From Denitrobacterium detoxificans (GTDB lineage: Bacteria; Actinomycetota; Coriobacteriia; Coriobacteriales; Eggerthellaceae), in NCBI RefSeq assembly GCF_001643775.1, contig NZ_CP011402.1:310001-374000 (forward strand): a DNA stretch of 64,000 nucleotides. The letters run 5' to 3'. A program made the position numbers and the translations under genes. Positions 6,508-15,236 of this stretch are shown in pieces. The notes under the pieces were generated by a model that searched no databases, was not told the DNA's origin, and saw nothing but the letters and a program-made list of their open reading frames with translations. The first letter of the stretch is position 1, and each line of letters starts with the position of its first letter.

Positions 6508-8973
6508 ATGGGAGAGAACTGTACCCGTCGAAGCTTCATAAAGCGTGCGGGTGCCACGGCAGTGGGCGCCGCCATGCTTGGGTCGCTGACCGCATGTGGC
6601 AACAGCGGGATGATGAATCTCACGGCGGATTCCAGCGTTGCTGAGAATTCGACCGCGGAGGGCAACGAGTTCTACTGCACGTGCGGTTGGAGCTGCTCGT
6701 TCTGCCAGTACCGCATCTTCACGCGTGAGGGCAATGTGGCGCATATGCTGCCGAAGCCCGATTTTGACTACGTGACCTGCCTGAAGGGTAGGAGCCGCAT
6801 CCAGCGTACGTATAGCGACGCTCGCGTGCAGTACCCGATGAAGCGCGTTGAGGGCACGGCCCGTGGCGCAGGCGAATGGGAGCGCATCACTTGGGATGAG
6901 GCCATCAGCGAGATTTCCAAGAAGTGGCTGGAAGTCGAGGAGAAGTACGGCCCGCTCGCCAACAGCTACTATCAGGGTGGCGGCGGCTTCCAGGGCAGTC
7001 TGAATGGCAACGCCGGGATGATCATGCGTCTATTCAACGCAACGGGCTGCACGAAGTGGGACTACTCGTTCGACAACGCCACCAATACCGGCCTTACCCG
7101 CGGCGGCATTCAGTGGTTCGACCAGAATGAGCCCAAGGACTTCGTGAACTCCGATTACATCCTGTTCTTTGGCGGTAATCCCATCAATGCCCAAATCCAG
7201 ATGAGCAAGCACCTGTTCGATGCTCAGGAAGCGGGCGCGAAGATCGTCGTTGTCGACCCGCATTTCAGCCCCACGGCAGCCAAGGCCGACAAGTGGATTC
7301 CCGTGAAGCCCGGCTGCGATGCTGCGCTTTACCTGGGTATCATCAAGAGGTTCATGGACGAGGGCACCTACAAGGCCGACTTCGTGCTGAACCATACGTG
7401 CGCACCGTACCTGATTAAGAAGTCGGATGGCATGTACCTGCGTGGTGGCGAGTACCAGAACGAGCCGCTGCATGTGGGCCCTCCGTTCTGGGTAACGGGT
7501 CTTCCCACCGAAATCGACCCCATCATGGTGTGGGACGAGAAGGAAGGCAAGCCTGCATGCTTCGATACGTGCCAGAACCCCGCATGGAGCTGCCCCGACG
7601 AGAACTACATTACCGCCTGGGATATGTTCAAGGACCATGTGCAGGAATGGACGCTCGACAAGGTCATGGAAGTCACGGGAATTTCCGAAGAGGATTTCGA
7701 CTTCCTGTACAACGTGCTGCAGCCTGAAAACAAGGTGGCGCATTACATCAACTTCGGCACCGGTGCGTATGAGAATGGCCTGCAGGCGGCCTATGCCATG
7801 ACGGCCATGATCGCCATGACGGGCAACTTCGGCGAGCCCGGCCGCTCGGTGGGTGGCTTTGACTGCATGTACGGCAACTTCTTCGGCCATGCCCTTACCG
7901 CTCCCTCCAACGGCAAGATGTGCAAGGCCGTTACCTGGCTGGCCGCATGCGACATCGTGAGCACGGGCAAGCTGCAGGGCGAGGATTATCCCGTTAAGAC
8001 GCTGTGGGTATCGCATGGTGGCCTGATTGGCGGTTCGGTAAATTCGGGTCGCAACAAGCGCGAGATGCTCGACAAGATGGAAATGATCGTCGTTCAGGAT
8101 CCGTTCCTCACCGACACCGCCCGCTATGCCGACTACGTGCTTCCCGTGTGCGATATGTACGAGTTCGAGGATGTCATTCCGCTGAACCACGAGCGCAACG
8201 TGCGCATTACCGAAAAGTGCATCGAGCCCATGTACGAGGCGAAGACCGACAGCGAAATCGCCCGCCTGTTTGGCGAGGCGTTGGGCTTGGCCGACGCGGT
8301 CTGCGACGTTACCGACGACGATTGGTGGAAGGGCACGTTCGACGATGTCCCCGCTGCTGTGGAGCATGGCATCACGCTTGACACGCTGCGCAAGAACAAG
8401 CTCATGCGCTACGTGGACGAAGAGCCCTACATTGGCAATCGCGACTACAAGAACTTCATCACCGAAACCGGCCGCCTGATGTTCTACGTCGATAACCCCA
8501 CGCCACGCACGCCTTCGAACTTCGACGTGGCCGCCGTGACCGAGCGCGAGAAGATGCCCACGTACTTCGAGAACAAGATTTCCGGCGAGAACAGCGAATA
8601 CGCCGAAGAGTTCCCGCTTGTGTGCATGAGCTGGCGTAATCCCAGCCGCGTTCACATGACGCACTTCATGAAGGACTGGGCTCGCGATGTCATGCCCACG
8701 CCCACGCTGTTCGTGAATCCCGAGGATGCCGAGAAGTATGGCGTTGAAGAGGGCCAGGACCTGCTGATTACTTCGACGGTGGGCCAGTGCGTCATGCAGT
8801 GTGCGCTCCATCCCGGCATTCGTCCCGGCAGCACCGTGTACTACAAGGGCTATTCCGAAACGGAAAGCAAGCTTGGCAGCCAGGGCGCCATCACGACCGA
8901 CTATGCGGACGCCTACGCGGTGAACTGCTCGTTCTTCGATAACCGCATCAAGATCGAGCCGTGGAAGAACTAA
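6508..8973 (+). CDS. Tat-exported molybdopterin oxidoreductase, DMSO reductase family catalytic subunit
   Basis: 821 aa, the size of Mo/W-bis-MGD enzymes. The N-terminus has a twin-arginine motif (TRRSFIK, 6-12) and a lipobox-like LTAC ending at Cys30. A Cys-rich segment follows with Cys57, 59, 63, 66 and Cys91; the order CxCx3Cx2C is not the standard Cx2Cx3C of this family but can still supply four [4Fe-4S] ligands. The body has family segments such as ILFFGGNPINAQ, KIVVVDPHFSPTAAKADKWIPVKPG and, in the C-terminal MGD-binding domain, LFVNPEDAEKYGVEEGQDL. The substrate is unknown: Eggerthellaceae members of this superfamily include DMSO/TMAO-type reductases and catechol dehydroxylases. The next gene encodes the Fe-S partner 14 bp away. 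Start has a purine-rich site GGGAGAGG. Confidence 0.92.
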   Translation: MGENCTRRSFIKRAGATAVGAAMLGSLTACGNSGMMNLTADSSVAENSTAEGNEFYCTCGWSCSFCQYRIFTREGNVAHMLPKPDFDYVTCLKGRSRIQRTYSDARVQYPMKRVEGTARGAGEWERITWDEAISEISKKWLEVEEKYGPLANSYYQGGGGFQGSLNGNAGMIMRLFNATGCTKWDYSFDNATNTGLTRGGIQWFDQNEPKDFVNSDYILFFGGNPINAQIQMSKHLFDAQEAGAKIVVVDPHFSPTAAKADKWIPVKPGCDAALYLGIIKRFMDEGTYKADFVLNHTCAPYLIKKSDGMYLRGGEYQNEPLHVGPPFWVTGLPTEIDPIMVWDEKEGKPACFDTCQNPAWSCPDENYITAWDMFKDHVQEWTLDKVMEVTGISEEDFDFLYNVLQPENKVAHYINFGTGAYENGLQAAYAMTAMIAMTGNFGEPGRSVGGFDCMYGNFFGHALTAPSNGKMCKAVTWLAACDIVSTGKLQGEDYPVKTLWVSHGGLIGGSVNSGRNKREMLDKMEMIVVQDPFLTDTARYADYVLPVCDMYEFEDVIPLNHERNVRITEKCIEPMYEAKTDSEIARLFGEALGLADAVCDVTDDDWWKGTFDDVPAAVEHGITLDTLRKNKLMRYVDEEPYIGNRDYKNFITETGRLMFYVDNPTPRTPSNFDVAAVTEREKMPTYFENKISGENSEYAEEFPLVCMSWRNPSRVHMTHFMKDWARDVMPTPTLFVNPEDAEKYGVEEGQDLLITSTVGQCVMQCALHPGIRPGSTVYYKGYSETESKLGSQGAITTDYADAYAVNCSFFDNRIKIEPWKN

Positions 8974-8987
8974 GGGAGAGTGCAATC

Positions 8988-9611
8988 ATGACGCAATACG
9001 CTATTGCCGTAGACAAGAAGCGCTGCATTGGCTGCTGGAGCTGCAGCGTTGCATGCAAGCTGGAAAACAACCTGCCCGATCAGGTGTGGTGGAACACCAT
9101 CATCACTGATGGCGGCGGCGCGATGAACACTCCCGTTGGCACGTATGGCAACTGCTCGCTTACGTACACTCCGTTCCATTGCATGCATTGCTCGAGGCCC
9201 GCATGCATGGGCGCGTGTCCCACGGGTGCCACGGCCAAGGATTCGAAGACCGGCATCGTCACCATCGATACGGAAAAGTGCATCGGATGCCAGAGCTGCA
9301 TCGAGGCGTGCCCGTACAATGGCGTGCGCACCTTTGTGGAGCAGGATCCCGTTCCTGCCCTTGATTGGCCGGTGGGCAGCGTGGATGCGCCCGAGCACAA
9401 GAAGACGACGGTCGAGAAGTGCTGGATGTGCTATCACCGCGTGAGCAAGGGCGACGTCCCCGCCTGCGTCGAGGGCTGCCCCGCCAGGGCGCGCATCTTC
9501 GGCGATGTGGACGACCCGAACTCCGAGATTTCCCAGCTCATTGCCAAGCGCGGCGACACCGTGCTGCTGGAAGAGGCTGGTACCGGGCCGAACGTGTATT
9601 ATCTGTCGTAG
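8988..9611 (+). CDS. Four-cluster ferredoxin-type electron transfer subunit (DmsB/NrfC-like)
   Basis: 207 aa with four [4Fe-4S] binding motifs: CIGCWSCSVACK near the N-terminus, CMHCSRPACMGACPTGA, CIGCQSCIEACP, and CWMCYHRVSKGDVPACVEGC. This is the DmsB/FdnH/NrfC pattern, which carries electrons between a membrane or soluble donor and a molybdopterin subunit. No signal peptide is present, as expected for a subunit carried across by its Tat partner. The ATG at 8988 is preceded by AAGGGAGAG. No DmsC-like quinol-oxidising membrane anchor follows, which is unusual. A terminator-like hairpin at 9676 separates it from the chaperone gene. Confidence 0.93.
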   Translation: MTQYAIAVDKKRCIGCWSCSVACKLENNLPDQVWWNTIITDGGGAMNTPVGTYGNCSLTYTPFHCMHCSRPACMGACPTGATAKDSKTGIVTIDTEKCIGCQSCIEACPYNGVRTFVEQDPVPALDWPVGSVDAPEHKKTTVEKCWMCYHRVSKGDVPACVEGCPARARIFGDVDDPNSEISQLIAKRGDTVLLEEAGTGPNVYYLS

Positions 9612-9675
9612 GCAGAATCGCATTTTTCTCGAGCCCGGCGGATTCCCTCCTCCTGCTGGGCTCTTGCCAGAACAG

Positions 9676-9709
9676 GGGCGTGCTGCTTCCCGGCGCACGC
9701 CCTTCTTTC
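9676..9709 (+). terminator. Intra-operon terminator or attenuating hairpin
   Basis: Perfect 8-bp stem GGGCGTGC (9676-9683) / GCACGCCC (9695-9702) followed by TTCTTT. It sits between the structural subunits and the chaperone gene, so it may reduce transcription of the downstream maturation genes. Confidence 0.65.
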
Positions 9710-9723
9710 GCGAAAGGAAGAAC

Positions 9724-10347
9724 ATGGCTACTAACTTGGGAAACATGTTCAAATTATTTTCCGTGGCGTTTCAACCGCCTACGGTCGAGCTCGCCGAGTT
9801 GCTGCAGTCGGGCGCCTTGGCGGCCGATATGCGTCAGACTTGGTTGGCGTTGGAACTGCCCGAGGAGGCCGTCGACGCGTTTGCCCAGGGGCTCGCGGAA
9901 TACGAAGGCGCGGATGCGCAGGAGACGCTGCATGCGATTCGTCAGGATTGGTCTCATCTATACCTGGGGAATCCTCCGCTCGTGTCGAATAGCGAGGGCG
10001 TTTGGCGCAAGAAGTCCGAGGGTCGCAGCGATGTGGCGCGCATGATCAATTCCTACTCGGTGCAGGTTGCCGATTTCATGCGCGAGTGCGGCGTGCGCCG
10101 CAAGGAAAAGTTCAACGACTGCATCGACTACATCGAAGAGGAGTGCGACTTTTGCTCCTTTCTGGCCGACGAGCCGCAATACCTTATCGACCTTGGCCGC
10201 GATCCGCTTGCATTGCTTCAGTCGTTTGTCGATGAGCATCTGGCGAAATGGGCGCCCGGCTTTTGCGCCGATGTGCAGGTTAACGCTCGATCGTCGTATT
10301 ACCGGGCACTTGCCACGCTCATGGCGCGCTTCGTGGAAGCGTTCTAG
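9724..10347 (+). CDS. TorD/DmsD-family redox enzyme maturation chaperone (first copy)
   Basis: 207-aa all-helical protein of the TorD/DmsD type, cytoplasmic chaperones that bind the Tat signal of molybdo-enzymes and help cofactor loading. Family features are a WSHLYLGNPPL-type segment (about 79-89), an acidic middle region and the C-terminal LLQSFVDEHLAKWAPGF motif, which matches the family's conserved F-x-x-x-H-L-x-x-W. The start at 9724 has GGAAGAAC upstream. Its position directly after the Mo and Fe-S subunits suggests that it serves that enzyme. A second TorD-like gene lies at 12368-13051. Confidence 0.85.
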   Translation: MATNLGNMFKLFSVAFQPPTVELAELLQSGALAADMRQTWLALELPEEAVDAFAQGLAEYEGADAQETLHAIRQDWSHLYLGNPPLVSNSEGVWRKKSEGRSDVARMINSYSVQVADFMRECGVRRKEKFNDCIDYIEEECDFCSFLADEPQYLIDLGRDPLALLQSFVDEHLAKWAPGFCADVQVNARSSYYRALATLMARFVEAF

Positions 10348-10361
10348 GCTCGGGGCGATTC

Positions 10362-11480
10362 ATGGCGGGCGGCGATAGGTCGGTACGCATATCGGTTGCC
10401 GTTGACGAGGGGCATTGCGTTCACGCGCATAGCGTGTGGGCCATCTGCGCTCGTTGTGTCAACGCATGTCCGGGCGGAGCCATATCGCTACCCCAAGGCG
10501 CGAAGGCGCCCGTGGTGGACGAGCAACGCTGCGTAAGCTGCGGGCAGTGCCTATCGGCATGCTCGCTCGGTGCGTTTTCCTCGCCCGAGTTTTCGGAACG
10601 ACGTTTGCTCGAGCGCATTGAGAAGGAGGGCTCCATTCGTTTGCGTTGCTTCTTGCCCTATGGCGAGCTGGAGTCTCTGGCGCAGGATGGGGGTTCCTAC
10701 CATGTCTGCACGTGCCTTGCCGCATTGAGTCCGGGTGTTCTTTACCAGATGGCTACCGAGCGCTCGTGCGAGCTGGTTACCGACCGCTGTCGCGAATGCG
10801 TGTTGTTCGCTAAGGTCGAAGCGGGCATGCGGCGCAACTTCGAAGATGCGCGCGCCCTGCTTTCCGATTGCGGCCGTGCTCATCATCTATGGGAGTCGAG
10901 CCCCTTGTTCCTGCCCAAGCGCGTGAATGATTCTGATTCGAACGAGGTGGATGACGATGCTACGGTCTGCGCTCCTGCACCCAATGTGCGTGCCGTCTTC
11001 CATTCCATTTTCGTGTCCGTGCGCGACAATCCTCCCGTGAAGCGTAAGCCCCTTCCGCTGCGCGCCCTTCGGAAACATGTCCCAGAATGGCGCGCCAGCT
11101 TGGGCGAGGTGTGGAACATGACGAGTCATGTCAGTCACGATGGGGCGTATCTCTGGCCCGTTCACGTGGTGGATAGGAATAGGTGCCGGGCGTGCGGCAT
11201 GTGCATGCAGCTTTGCCCAACGGGCACCATCGCCCATGGGTTTGGCGATGGGCGGTTCCGCTATTCCTTCACTCCGGGTAATTGTGCCGAATGCGGCCTA
11301 TGCTTTATGTCCTGCCCCGTGGCGGCCATTAGTCGCGAGCGCGCAACGAACGCAGCGCCGTTTGACGAGGTGGAATGCTTCGAATGCGAGGCGGAGCCAT
11401 GTCCGCGTTGCGGTCTGCCGAATTTTGCGTCGCGGGGTGAACCCGTATGCCGTCTTTGTCAGAAGCGGCTGGGTACGTAG
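10362..11480 (+). CDS. Polyferredoxin-like protein with several 4Fe-4S motifs and a C-terminal Cys-rich knuckle
   Basis: 372 aa. The N-terminal part has CARCVNACPGGAI and CVSCGQCLSACSLGAF, a bacterial 2[4Fe-4S] pair. The middle contains scattered cysteines (VCTCLAA, DRCRECVLF). The C-terminal part has a second pair, CRACGMCMQLCPTGTI and CAECGLCFMSCPVAAI, then CFECEAEPCPRCGLPNF and CRLCQK, which look like zinc or rubredoxin-like knuckles. No signal peptide or membrane span. The arrangement resembles NapF/NapH-type or 4Fe-4S accessory proteins found with molybdo-enzymes. It may feed electrons to the operon's reductase or assist Fe-S insertion; the role is inferred. It begins 14 bp after the chaperone gene. 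Confidence 0.8.
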   Translation: MAGGDRSVRISVAVDEGHCVHAHSVWAICARCVNACPGGAISLPQGAKAPVVDEQRCVSCGQCLSACSLGAFSSPEFSERRLLERIEKEGSIRLRCFLPYGELESLAQDGGSYHVCTCLAALSPGVLYQMATERSCELVTDRCRECVLFAKVEAGMRRNFEDARALLSDCGRAHHLWESSPLFLPKRVNDSDSNEVDDDATVCAPAPNVRAVFHSIFVSVRDNPPVKRKPLPLRALRKHVPEWRASLGEVWNMTSHVSHDGAYLWPVHVVDRNRCRACGMCMQLCPTGTIAHGFGDGRFRYSFTPGNCAECGLCFMSCPVAAISRERATNAAPFDEVECFECEAEPCPRCGLPNFASRGEPVCRLCQKRLGT

Positions 11481-11534
11481 CGCTGCGTCAATGCGATAAT
11501 GCTAGCTGGCGATAACGCGGGAGGGGCGGGAAGC

Positions 11535-12359
11535 ATGCAGGGCGATGAAATATTGTTCGATCCCAGATTTATGTACGTGGTTCAGCGCATGAGCGCAACC
11601 ACCGATTTGGCATGCCTCCAGGTAACCGCTCTATCGCTGGGCGAATACGCCATGCTGATTCGCGTCGCGGAAGCGGGAGAGGGGCTGTTACTGCATGATT
11701 TGGAACGTGAGTTCGGGTTCGTGAAGACGCCGCAGTACCTCATCTCTATTCTTGAGGAAAAGGAGCTTGTGCGCAGGGTGCGCAGTCGTTCCGACAAGCG
11801 CGCTTTTGCGTGTGAGGTTACCTCGAAGGGCCGGGCGCGCATCGCGCTTGTCGACGAGGCTATCGCGGTTTCTCTCGTGGGGTCCAATCCCGATTTATGC
11901 GAAGAGGATCTGGGCGCCCTCATCGACCAGTTCCAGGCAATTGCGCGTTTCGATGCAAGTCGCCATCCAACCACCATGTTCCCTTCGGTGGCCCTTGTCG
12001 CGCTGTTCAAGTATCGCCAGCTTTTCGAGCGTGCGTGTTCGGTTGCTGGCATTCTGCCGCTTCAAATGGCATTGCTTTGCATCCTATCGTCGCGTGATAT
12101 TGCGCACGACTTATCATCGTTGTCCACCAAGACGGCGCTGTTCGATTTTGCCATCGAATTTCAGCTTAAAGCGATGATGCGCAAGGGGCTGGTTTTGTAC
12201 GAAGATGGCTACCTTGTCACGAGCCGTGGAATCGAGCGCATGAACGACCTGGTAGTACAGTTCTCGGAAGGTCTGGGGCGCGATTTTGCGCAGTGTGATC
12301 CCGACGTGCAAGACGCGTATCGAAACCTTGTCGGATACATGCTCTACCTGTTCGAGTAG
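11535..12359 (+). CDS. Second regulator with two MarR-like winged helices
   Basis: 274 aa from the ATG at 11535, chosen because GGGCGGGAAGC precedes it; an ATG at 11499 lacks a ribosome site. The N-terminal half has a MarR-like winged helix (LHDLEREFGFVKTPQYLISI helix-turn-helix, wing SDKRAFACEVTSKGRARI). The C-terminal half has another (LLCILSSRDIAHDLSSLSTK, then AMMRKGLVLYEDGYLVTSRG). The domain plan matches the regulator at 5714-6361 although the sequences differ greatly, so this is a second candidate single-chain MarR-type factor in the same cassette. It sits inside the operon, 54 bp after the polyferredoxin and 8 bp before the second TorD gene. Confidence 0.7.
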   Translation: MQGDEILFDPRFMYVVQRMSATTDLACLQVTALSLGEYAMLIRVAEAGEGLLLHDLEREFGFVKTPQYLISILEEKELVRRVRSRSDKRAFACEVTSKGRARIALVDEAIAVSLVGSNPDLCEEDLGALIDQFQAIARFDASRHPTTMFPSVALVALFKYRQLFERACSVAGILPLQMALLCILSSRDIAHDLSSLSTKTALFDFAIEFQLKAMMRKGLVLYEDGYLVTSRGIERMNDLVVQFSEGLGRDFAQCDPDVQDAYRNLVGYMLYLFE

Positions 12360-12367
12360 GTTGTGCC

Positions 12368-13051
12368 GTGGCGTCTTCTTCCATGGATTTCCAGCGTGAG
12401 CACCCCTTCGCGCTTCGCGTGCGGTCAAAGGCCGTGCTGTGCAGCGTGCTTTCCGAGGTGTTTGGCTATCCCTCCGTGGAGTGCGCGGAGAATCTTGCCT
12501 CGTTTGATGCCGTGGACCAATGCCGCGAGCTTGCTCACGCGGCGCGTCTCGACCTTGAGGATACGCTTGGACTGGCGGGGCTTTCCGCCGAGTGGTTCGA
12601 TTCCCATTGCGTGCCTGGCGAAGTCGACACGAAGCTTTCCCCTGGGCGTCAGCTACGCGCAGAGTGTACGCGCCTCTTTTGGAGCTATCCGCGACTCGTT
12701 CGCCTCGAGGGGCGTCACTGGGCGAAGTCCGACAGGCGTGGCGAGGTTGTTGCCGTGCGGGAATGCTATCGCGAGCTGGGCTTGCGTAATCAGGAGGGCG
12801 TGAATGCCCCCGTTGACGTGCTTGCGAGCGAGCTTGATTACGCGGGGTACGTCTTGCGTGCGGAAGCCGATGCGTGGGATGGGGAAGACTCCCTGAGTGC
12901 GCTCGAGTGGCATAAGTTGTACGTGAGCTTCGTGGATGCGCATCTGCGCCCCTGCGCCATGGGTGTCGCCACGGGAACGTTCGAGCATGCGCGCAATGCA
13001 CATGTGCGGTTTTACGCGGCGTTGCTCATGTCCGTCGTTGCGGAAGCGTAG
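12368..13051 (+). CDS. TorD/DmsD-family chaperone (second copy)
   Basis: 227 aa, probable GTG start 8 bp after the upstream regulator (an in-frame ATG at 12383 is the alternative). TorD-family features are RAECTRLFWSYPRLVRLEG (about 97-115), a YRELGL motif, PVDVLASELDYAGYVLRAEAD and a late WHKLYVSFVDAHLRP segment, equivalent to the family's H-L-x-x-W region. It shares little identity with the first copy at 9724, so it may serve a different step or client. It is the last gene of the cassette; a weak GC-rich hairpin around 13115-13130 follows. Confidence 0.75.
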   Translation: MASSSMDFQREHPFALRVRSKAVLCSVLSEVFGYPSVECAENLASFDAVDQCRELAHAARLDLEDTLGLAGLSAEWFDSHCVPGEVDTKLSPGRQLRAECTRLFWSYPRLVRLEGRHWAKSDRRGEVVAVRECYRELGLRNQEGVNAPVDVLASELDYAGYVLRAEADAWDGEDSLSALEWHKLYVSFVDAHLRPCAMGVATGTFEHARNAHVRFYAALLMSVVAEA

Positions 13052-13157
13052 GCGGTAACGGAATGCACGCGCGTATGTCCCGCGTGATGAATTAAGATAG
13101 TGGGTTGGAATTACGCCCCCGGAGTGGGGCTTTGCAGGGACATGGGAATGGGAACGT

Positions 13158-15224
13158 ATGTGGTTTGAGCTTCTGCTGGCAACGCTGCTGTGCGCGTGCG
13201 TGCTGTACGTGCCGGGCTTTTTCTTTGCGCGCGCATTGCGTATGCGCCGCTTCGACGCGGTGGCTGTGGCGCCGCTGTTTTCGGTGGCTCTGCTCGTGGC
13301 CGAGGGCATCGTTGCCCACAAGGCCGGCGTGGCCATGCCCGCGTACGTGCTTCCCCTGGTCGCATTGGGTATATGCCTGGCATGCTTCGTTGTTTCCCGC
13401 GTGGTTGTTCGGCCCACGGCGCCTCGTGGCGCGCATGTATGGCCTAGCCCGGAAGCCGAGTCCGTTTCCGCTCGTTGCTGCCAAGACGTGGGCAAGCAGG
13501 TCCTGCTCTACGTTGGCGTTGCCCTGTTTGTTACCGTAATCGTTTTCCTTACCGCCATCGACGGCCCCGATTCGTTCTCGCGCAGCGACGACACCGCTTT
13601 TCACATTGCGGTGATCCGCGGCTTCCTGGATTCGGGCAGCTATTCCATTTTGAACTGCTCGTCGTTTCTCGACCATGGCATTGCGGGCGGCTATTACCCG
13701 GGCGCCTGGTATGTTGTTGCGGCGGTTGTGGCCTCGGTGTTCGGCGATAGCGTATCGCTGGCGAACAACGCCACCATCATCGTTTCGATGGTCTTGGTAT
13801 TTCCGCTGGTCATGTTGTTCTTCTTCCGCCAGTTCTTCCCGGGGAACACGCGTCTTGCGTACGCAGGCGCGCTCGTGACTCCGGCGTTCTGCGGATTCCC
13901 TTGGGGCTTTCTGGTCTTCGGGCAGTTGTTCGGCAATCTGCTCTCTTGGATATTCGTGATGGTTGCGCTGGTGTTCCTGGCGCGAGCTATCGACGCCAAG
14001 GGCGCGGGCGTCCGTGCCCGATGGATCGTCTGCCTGGTCATTGCCTTGCCGGTCATTGCGGCGGCGCAGCCCAATGGCGTATTCACGTTCGGCATCATTG
14101 CCGTGGCGTATACGGCGTGGCGCATCTTCTTCGAGCCCAATGCCGAGCATGCTACGTTTTCCCGCGCGCGCATCCTGGGCGTGGTAGGCCTGGTGGTTGC
14201 GGCGTGCGTAGTGTGGGTAGGGTTTTATTTCGCACCTCCTCTGCAAGCGGTGGTCGAATACGAAACGCCTGCCACGCTTTCGCTTGCCGAGGGCATTGCT
14301 TCGGGGCTCACGTTCATGTTCAGCACGCATGGCGGTATTCAGCCGTTTTTGAGCGTGGTTGTTCTCTTGGGCATCATCCGCACGTGCCGTAAGGGGCATC
14401 GCCGTTACCTGTGGATGACGGCGGCATTCGCATGCGCCATGCTCATCTATTTTGTTGACGTGGGCACCGATTGGCCCATCAAGCACCTGCTAGCGGGCTT
14501 CTGGTATTCCGACTACCGTCGCACGGGCGCCATGGCTGCTCTGTTTGCCATTCCGCTTGCTGCTATGGGCCTACAGTGGCTCATTGACGCCTGCCTTGCC
14601 CTGGCGCGTCGTTTGCACGGCGGGAACAAGCTCGGTACCGTGGGCGTGCGTGTGGTTGCGAGTGCGGTTGTCGTCGTTATGCTCGTGTGCCAATTCGCCC
14701 CGTTACACGTGTACTTCAGCGAGAAGCGCGACATTCGCATGGGTCTCATGACGGTACGTAATCAACTGACTACGAATTATTCGTGGCAGATTGGCTTTAC
14801 GGCCGAGGAAGACGCCTTCGTGCAGCAGGTGAAGGACATCGTGCCCGAAGGCGCGCTCGTGGTGAACCTGCCCAACGATGGCAGTTGCTGGAGCTACGGC
14901 GTCGAGGGGCTCGACACGTATTGGCGTCGCTGCGTGAAGAACGGCGTGGGCTCGTCCGACCAGGACAAGCTGCTGCGCTTGCACATGAAGGAGCTTTCGA
15001 CTTCGGAAGACGTGCAGCAGGCGGTGTCCGACTTGAACATTCAATACGTGCTCCTGCTCGATTACGCGGGGGCCGATAATCGCACGATGGTCGAAAAGCG
15101 CTACGAGGGGAAAGACTGGGTTGGCATCGAGGAAATCACCGATGACACGCCTGGGTTCACCGTCGTCCTGAGCGAGGGCGACATGCGTCTGTACGCCATC
15201 GACCGTTCGTATGTGGCAGAGTAG
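13158..15224 (+). CDS. Large polytopic membrane protein, DUF6541-like, probably GT-C glycosyltransferase
   Basis: 688 aa. About a dozen or more predicted membrane spans occupy residues 1-520, starting with WFELLLATLLCACVLYVPGF. The C-terminal ~170 residues are soluble and probably outside the cell (for example VVNLPNDGSCWSYGVEGLDT). The N-terminal YVPGFFFARALRMRR segment and overall plan resemble actinobacterial DUF6541 proteins, which are thought to be GT-C-type enzymes using lipid-linked sugars. Asp residues in the first extracellular loop (DGPDSFSRSDDTAFH, about 135-150) are in the place expected for GT-C catalytic acids. It heads the glycan locus and is followed 12 bp later by a nucleotide-sugar dehydrogenase gene. 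Confidence 0.75.
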   Translation: MWFELLLATLLCACVLYVPGFFFARALRMRRFDAVAVAPLFSVALLVAEGIVAHKAGVAMPAYVLPLVALGICLACFVVSRVVVRPTAPRGAHVWPSPEAESVSARCCQDVGKQVLLYVGVALFVTVIVFLTAIDGPDSFSRSDDTAFHIAVIRGFLDSGSYSILNCSSFLDHGIAGGYYPGAWYVVAAVVASVFGDSVSLANNATIIVSMVLVFPLVMLFFFRQFFPGNTRLAYAGALVTPAFCGFPWGFLVFGQLFGNLLSWIFVMVALVFLARAIDAKGAGVRARWIVCLVIALPVIAAAQPNGVFTFGIIAVAYTAWRIFFEPNAEHATFSRARILGVVGLVVAACVVWVGFYFAPPLQAVVEYETPATLSLAEGIASGLTFMFSTHGGIQPFLSVVVLLGIIRTCRKGHRRYLWMTAAFACAMLIYFVDVGTDWPIKHLLAGFWYSDYRRTGAMAALFAIPLAAMGLQWLIDACLALARRLHGGNKLGTVGVRVVASAVVVVMLVCQFAPLHVYFSEKRDIRMGLMTVRNQLTTNYSWQIGFTAEEDAFVQQVKDIVPEGALVVNLPNDGSCWSYGVEGLDTYWRRCVKNGVGSSDQDKLLRLHMKELSTSEDVQQAVSDLNIQYVLLLDYAGADNRTMVEKRYEGKDWVGIEEITDDTPGFTVVLSEGDMRLYAIDRSYVAE

Positions 15225-15236
15225 AAGGGGATAGCC

